Shown one piece after another: positions 62,387 to 64,000 of a DNA stretch of 64,000 bases; position 1 is the stretch's first letter, and each line of letters begins with the position of its first letter. The notes under the pieces were generated by a model. That model saw only the letters and a program-made list of their open reading frames with translations, had not been told where the DNA came from and made no database searches. The DNA is from Hymenobacter sp. YC55 (GTDB lineage: Bacteria; Bacteroidota; Bacteroidia; Cytophagales; Hymenobacteraceae): the NCBI RefSeq assembly GCF_029433095.1, contig NZ_JARNTX010000013.1:1-64000 (forward strand). Direction: 5' to 3'. Both the position numbers and the translations under genes were made by a program.

Positions 62387-63583
62387 ATGCTACATCATCT
62401 GTTTACCCTGATTTGGAACCGTAAGCGGTCCAACCTGCTGCTGATTGTAGAAATCATGCTTTCCTTTTTCGTGCTCTTTGCGGTGAACAGTCTGCTCCTC
62501 TACAACCTGTACTACTACCGCCAGCCCCTCGGCTTCAATTACCAGAACGTGTGGAAAATCCACCTTAGCCCCGGTGCTGATACGACCAACTTCCCCCTAA
62601 AGCTACAGCATACGATGCAGCGCTTGAAAGCCACCAAAGGCGTGGTTGCCCTAAGCAAAACGAGTAGTAACACCCCCTTCTCCTTTAGCGGGATGAGCGG
62701 CCGCCTGCGCTACCAAGGCAAGCCCAGCCTGTTCACCAAAAACTACGACGCCGATGATGCGTTTCAGGAGGTGCTTAAGCTACATATGATAGAAGGTCGC
62801 TGGTTTGACAAGCGCGATATGGCCAGCACCCGCCAGCCCATTATTATCAACCAAGCCTTCCAAAACGCCCTGTTTCCGGGAGAGAAGGCGGTGGGCAAAA
62901 TTTTGACCGACGCGAAAGGCGAAAATGAATCCCAGGTGATCGGCGTGGTAGACTACTACCGTAGAACCAATGATTTTGCCGAAGATGAGCCCGCCAACTT
63001 TCGGCGCAGGGCGCTGGACTACGACGTTTCCCCTGTAAAAAATTCTTATGAGCGACCCACCTTTCTGGTGCGCGTGCAGCCGGGCAGCGGGGCCCGGCTG
63101 GAGCAGCAATTGATTAAGGAAATAGCTAGCGTGGCCAAGGGCTGGACGGTGACGGTAAACTCGTTGGCCCAGGACCGCGTGTCGCAGCTGAAAGTCGTGC
63201 TCACGCCATTCATCGTATTGGGCTTGGTGTGCGGATTTCTGATTCTGAATGTGGGGCTGGGTCTGTTGGGGGTCTTATGGCTGAACATCAGTAGGCGCCG
63301 GTCCGAAATCGGAATACGCCGGGCGATGGGAGCCACGGCCAGCGCTATTAGCAGCCAAATTGTGGGCGAGATTGTGGTCGTTACTACGCTTGGCCTGCTG
63401 GTGGGGCTGCTGGTGGCGGTGCAGTTTCCGTTGCTGGGCGCGCTGGGCGTGCCGGCCAGCGTGTATCTGACGGCCATCGGGTTTGCGACCGCCCTTATTT
63501 ACGGGCTTGCGGTGCTCTGCGCGCTCTACCCGAGCCGACTGGCGGCCGGCATTCACCCAGCGGTGGTCCTACGGGAAGAGTAA
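62387..63583 (+). CDS. ABC transporter permease, FtsX/MacB type
   Basis: 398-aa permease with the same plan as its neighbour: N-terminal helix 'LLLIVEIMLSFFVLFAVNSL', periplasmic domain with 'EGRWFDKRDMAST' and 'VIGVVDYYRRTNDF', and three C-terminal helices with 'RRRSEIGIRRAMGATASAIS' and the ending 'RLAAGIHPAVVLREE'. Two different permeases in a row suggest a heterodimer. No ATPase gene follows within the window, so its energising subunit is outside or lost. Confidence 0.93.
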   Translation: MLHHLFTLIWNRKRSNLLLIVEIMLSFFVLFAVNSLLLYNLYYYRQPLGFNYQNVWKIHLSPGADTTNFPLKLQHTMQRLKATKGVVALSKTSSNTPFSFSGMSGRLRYQGKPSLFTKNYDADDAFQEVLKLHMIEGRWFDKRDMASTRQPIIINQAFQNALFPGEKAVGKILTDAKGENESQVIGVVDYYRRTNDFAEDEPANFRRRALDYDVSPVKNSYERPTFLVRVQPGSGARLEQQLIKEIASVAKGWTVTVNSLAQDRVSQLKVVLTPFIVLGLVCGFLILNVGLGLLGVLWLNISRRRSEIGIRRAMGATASAISSQIVGEIVVVTTLGLLVGLLVAVQFPLLGALGVPASVYLTAIGFATALIYGLAVLCALYPSRLAAGIHPAVVLREE

Positions 63584-64000
63584 GGCACCACTGGCCGGCC
63601 CGGCGGCTTTTTCGCGTGCTTCCCTCTTTTTACCACCGCCTTTGTGCGCTGAAGGGCCAGTTGACGGGTCGGTGCAGATCCTGCCCTGGGCATCTCGCTC
63701 TCCGACCAAGTCTGGTTGCACCGCACGCCTCCGGCCACCCTCCAGTAGCGTTTCCCCGTCAAAGATGGCGTGGCGGGCGGGCCCAGCGAGTCATAGGCCC
63801 GCGTATCCCGGGGATGGTCGGCCGGGTTCGGCAATCCGTACGCTACACCTCCACCAAGTGCCCTTGCGGCGAGGAGGTGTAGCAAACTCTGGTGCGCTGC
63901 TCCGAACGCCGGTGCCGCGCCCAGTCGCTGAGGCCACTCAGGTCCGTCCCCCGCTGCCGCGCCCCATTGCAGGTCTCGCTTGACCGGATGCTTGAAGCAT
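63584..64000. other. no gene recognised to window end
   Basis: About 415 bp after the second permease. Open frames on both strands have no motifs I recognise; the composition is coding-like in places, so it may be a decayed gene. Confidence 0.4.

Noticed and set aside
63483-63983. 166-codon plus-strand open frame at the window end
   Set aside because: It overlaps the end of a clear permease in another frame and shows Arg/Pro/Ser-rich shadow composition.
1-64000. tRNA, rRNA or CRISPR array
   Set aside because: No cloverleaf-like gene with a T-arm motif, no rRNA-like stretch and no regularly spaced repeats were seen on reading both strands; a covariance search would be needed to exclude a tRNA fully.

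Overview
This window looks like chromosome from a high-GC member of the Bacteroidota, most probably Hymenobacter or a close relative in Cytophagales. The signs are large multi-PAS histidine kinases with 'AINEELTATNEEL' coiled coils, promoters with TAnnTTTG -7 boxes (TACTTTTG, TATATTTG), little use of Shine-Dalgarno sites, a complete ebo operon and an alginate-export-type outer membrane barrel. I saw no rRNA, tRNA, CRISPR array, phage or intact transposase. Many gaps instead hold decayed genes.

Layout. 1-3.6 kb: the end of a PAS kinase, a CheY-like regulator and a convergent BLUF photoreceptor. 3.9-5.2 kb: two relics, one of a PAS kinase and one of a disulfide oxidoreductase. 5.2-8.9 kb: an epoxide-hydrolase-like enzyme, two HxlR regulators, an SDR and an NTF2-like protein. 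9.6-13.9 kb: a sugar nucleotidyltransferase followed by a 1110-residue protein joining a GHMP sugar kinase to a UDP-sugar pyrophosphorylase. 14.5-16.5 kb: a secreted M1 peptidase. 17-28.2 kb: a signalling island with three PAS kinases, a NarL-type regulator and a CheB methylesterase. 29-32 kb: a broken DoxX gene, a DJ-1/PfpI protein with Ser in place of the active Cys, and a CPA1 Na+/H+ antiporter. 32-38.5 kb: a PaoABC-type molybdenum aldehyde oxidoreductase with an Atu4866-like protein and two AraC regulators. 39-46.5 kb: two Crp/Fnr regulators among redox and electrophile genes (isochorismatase-like hydrolase, WrbA, SDR, Rossmann reductase, pirin) and an outer membrane barrel. 47-50.4 kb: an adaptor-like lipoprotein and an outer membrane protein that seems to join a kinase-fold domain to an Omp85-type barrel. 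51.9-58.7 kb: eboFEDCBA on the minus strand. 59-63.6 kb: a serine hydrolase relic, a short inverted-repeat element, a broken efflux adaptor and two intact FtsX/MacB-type permeases.

How the genes may work together. The pao operon has a clear -7 box, no -33 box and a 21-bp-spaced direct repeat just upstream, which suggests activation by the neighbouring AraC proteins. The redox region carries several Crp/Fnr-type palindromes (TTGAC-N4-GTCAA and one variant): a tandem pair before the isochorismatase-like hydrolase, one before pirin and one upstream of the adaptor/kinase-barrel pair. Together with two local Crp/Fnr genes they suggest a small local regulon. The two most unusual proteins are the kinase-like/barrel fusion (47052-49646) and the GHMP-kinase/pyrophosphorylase fusion (10542-13874).
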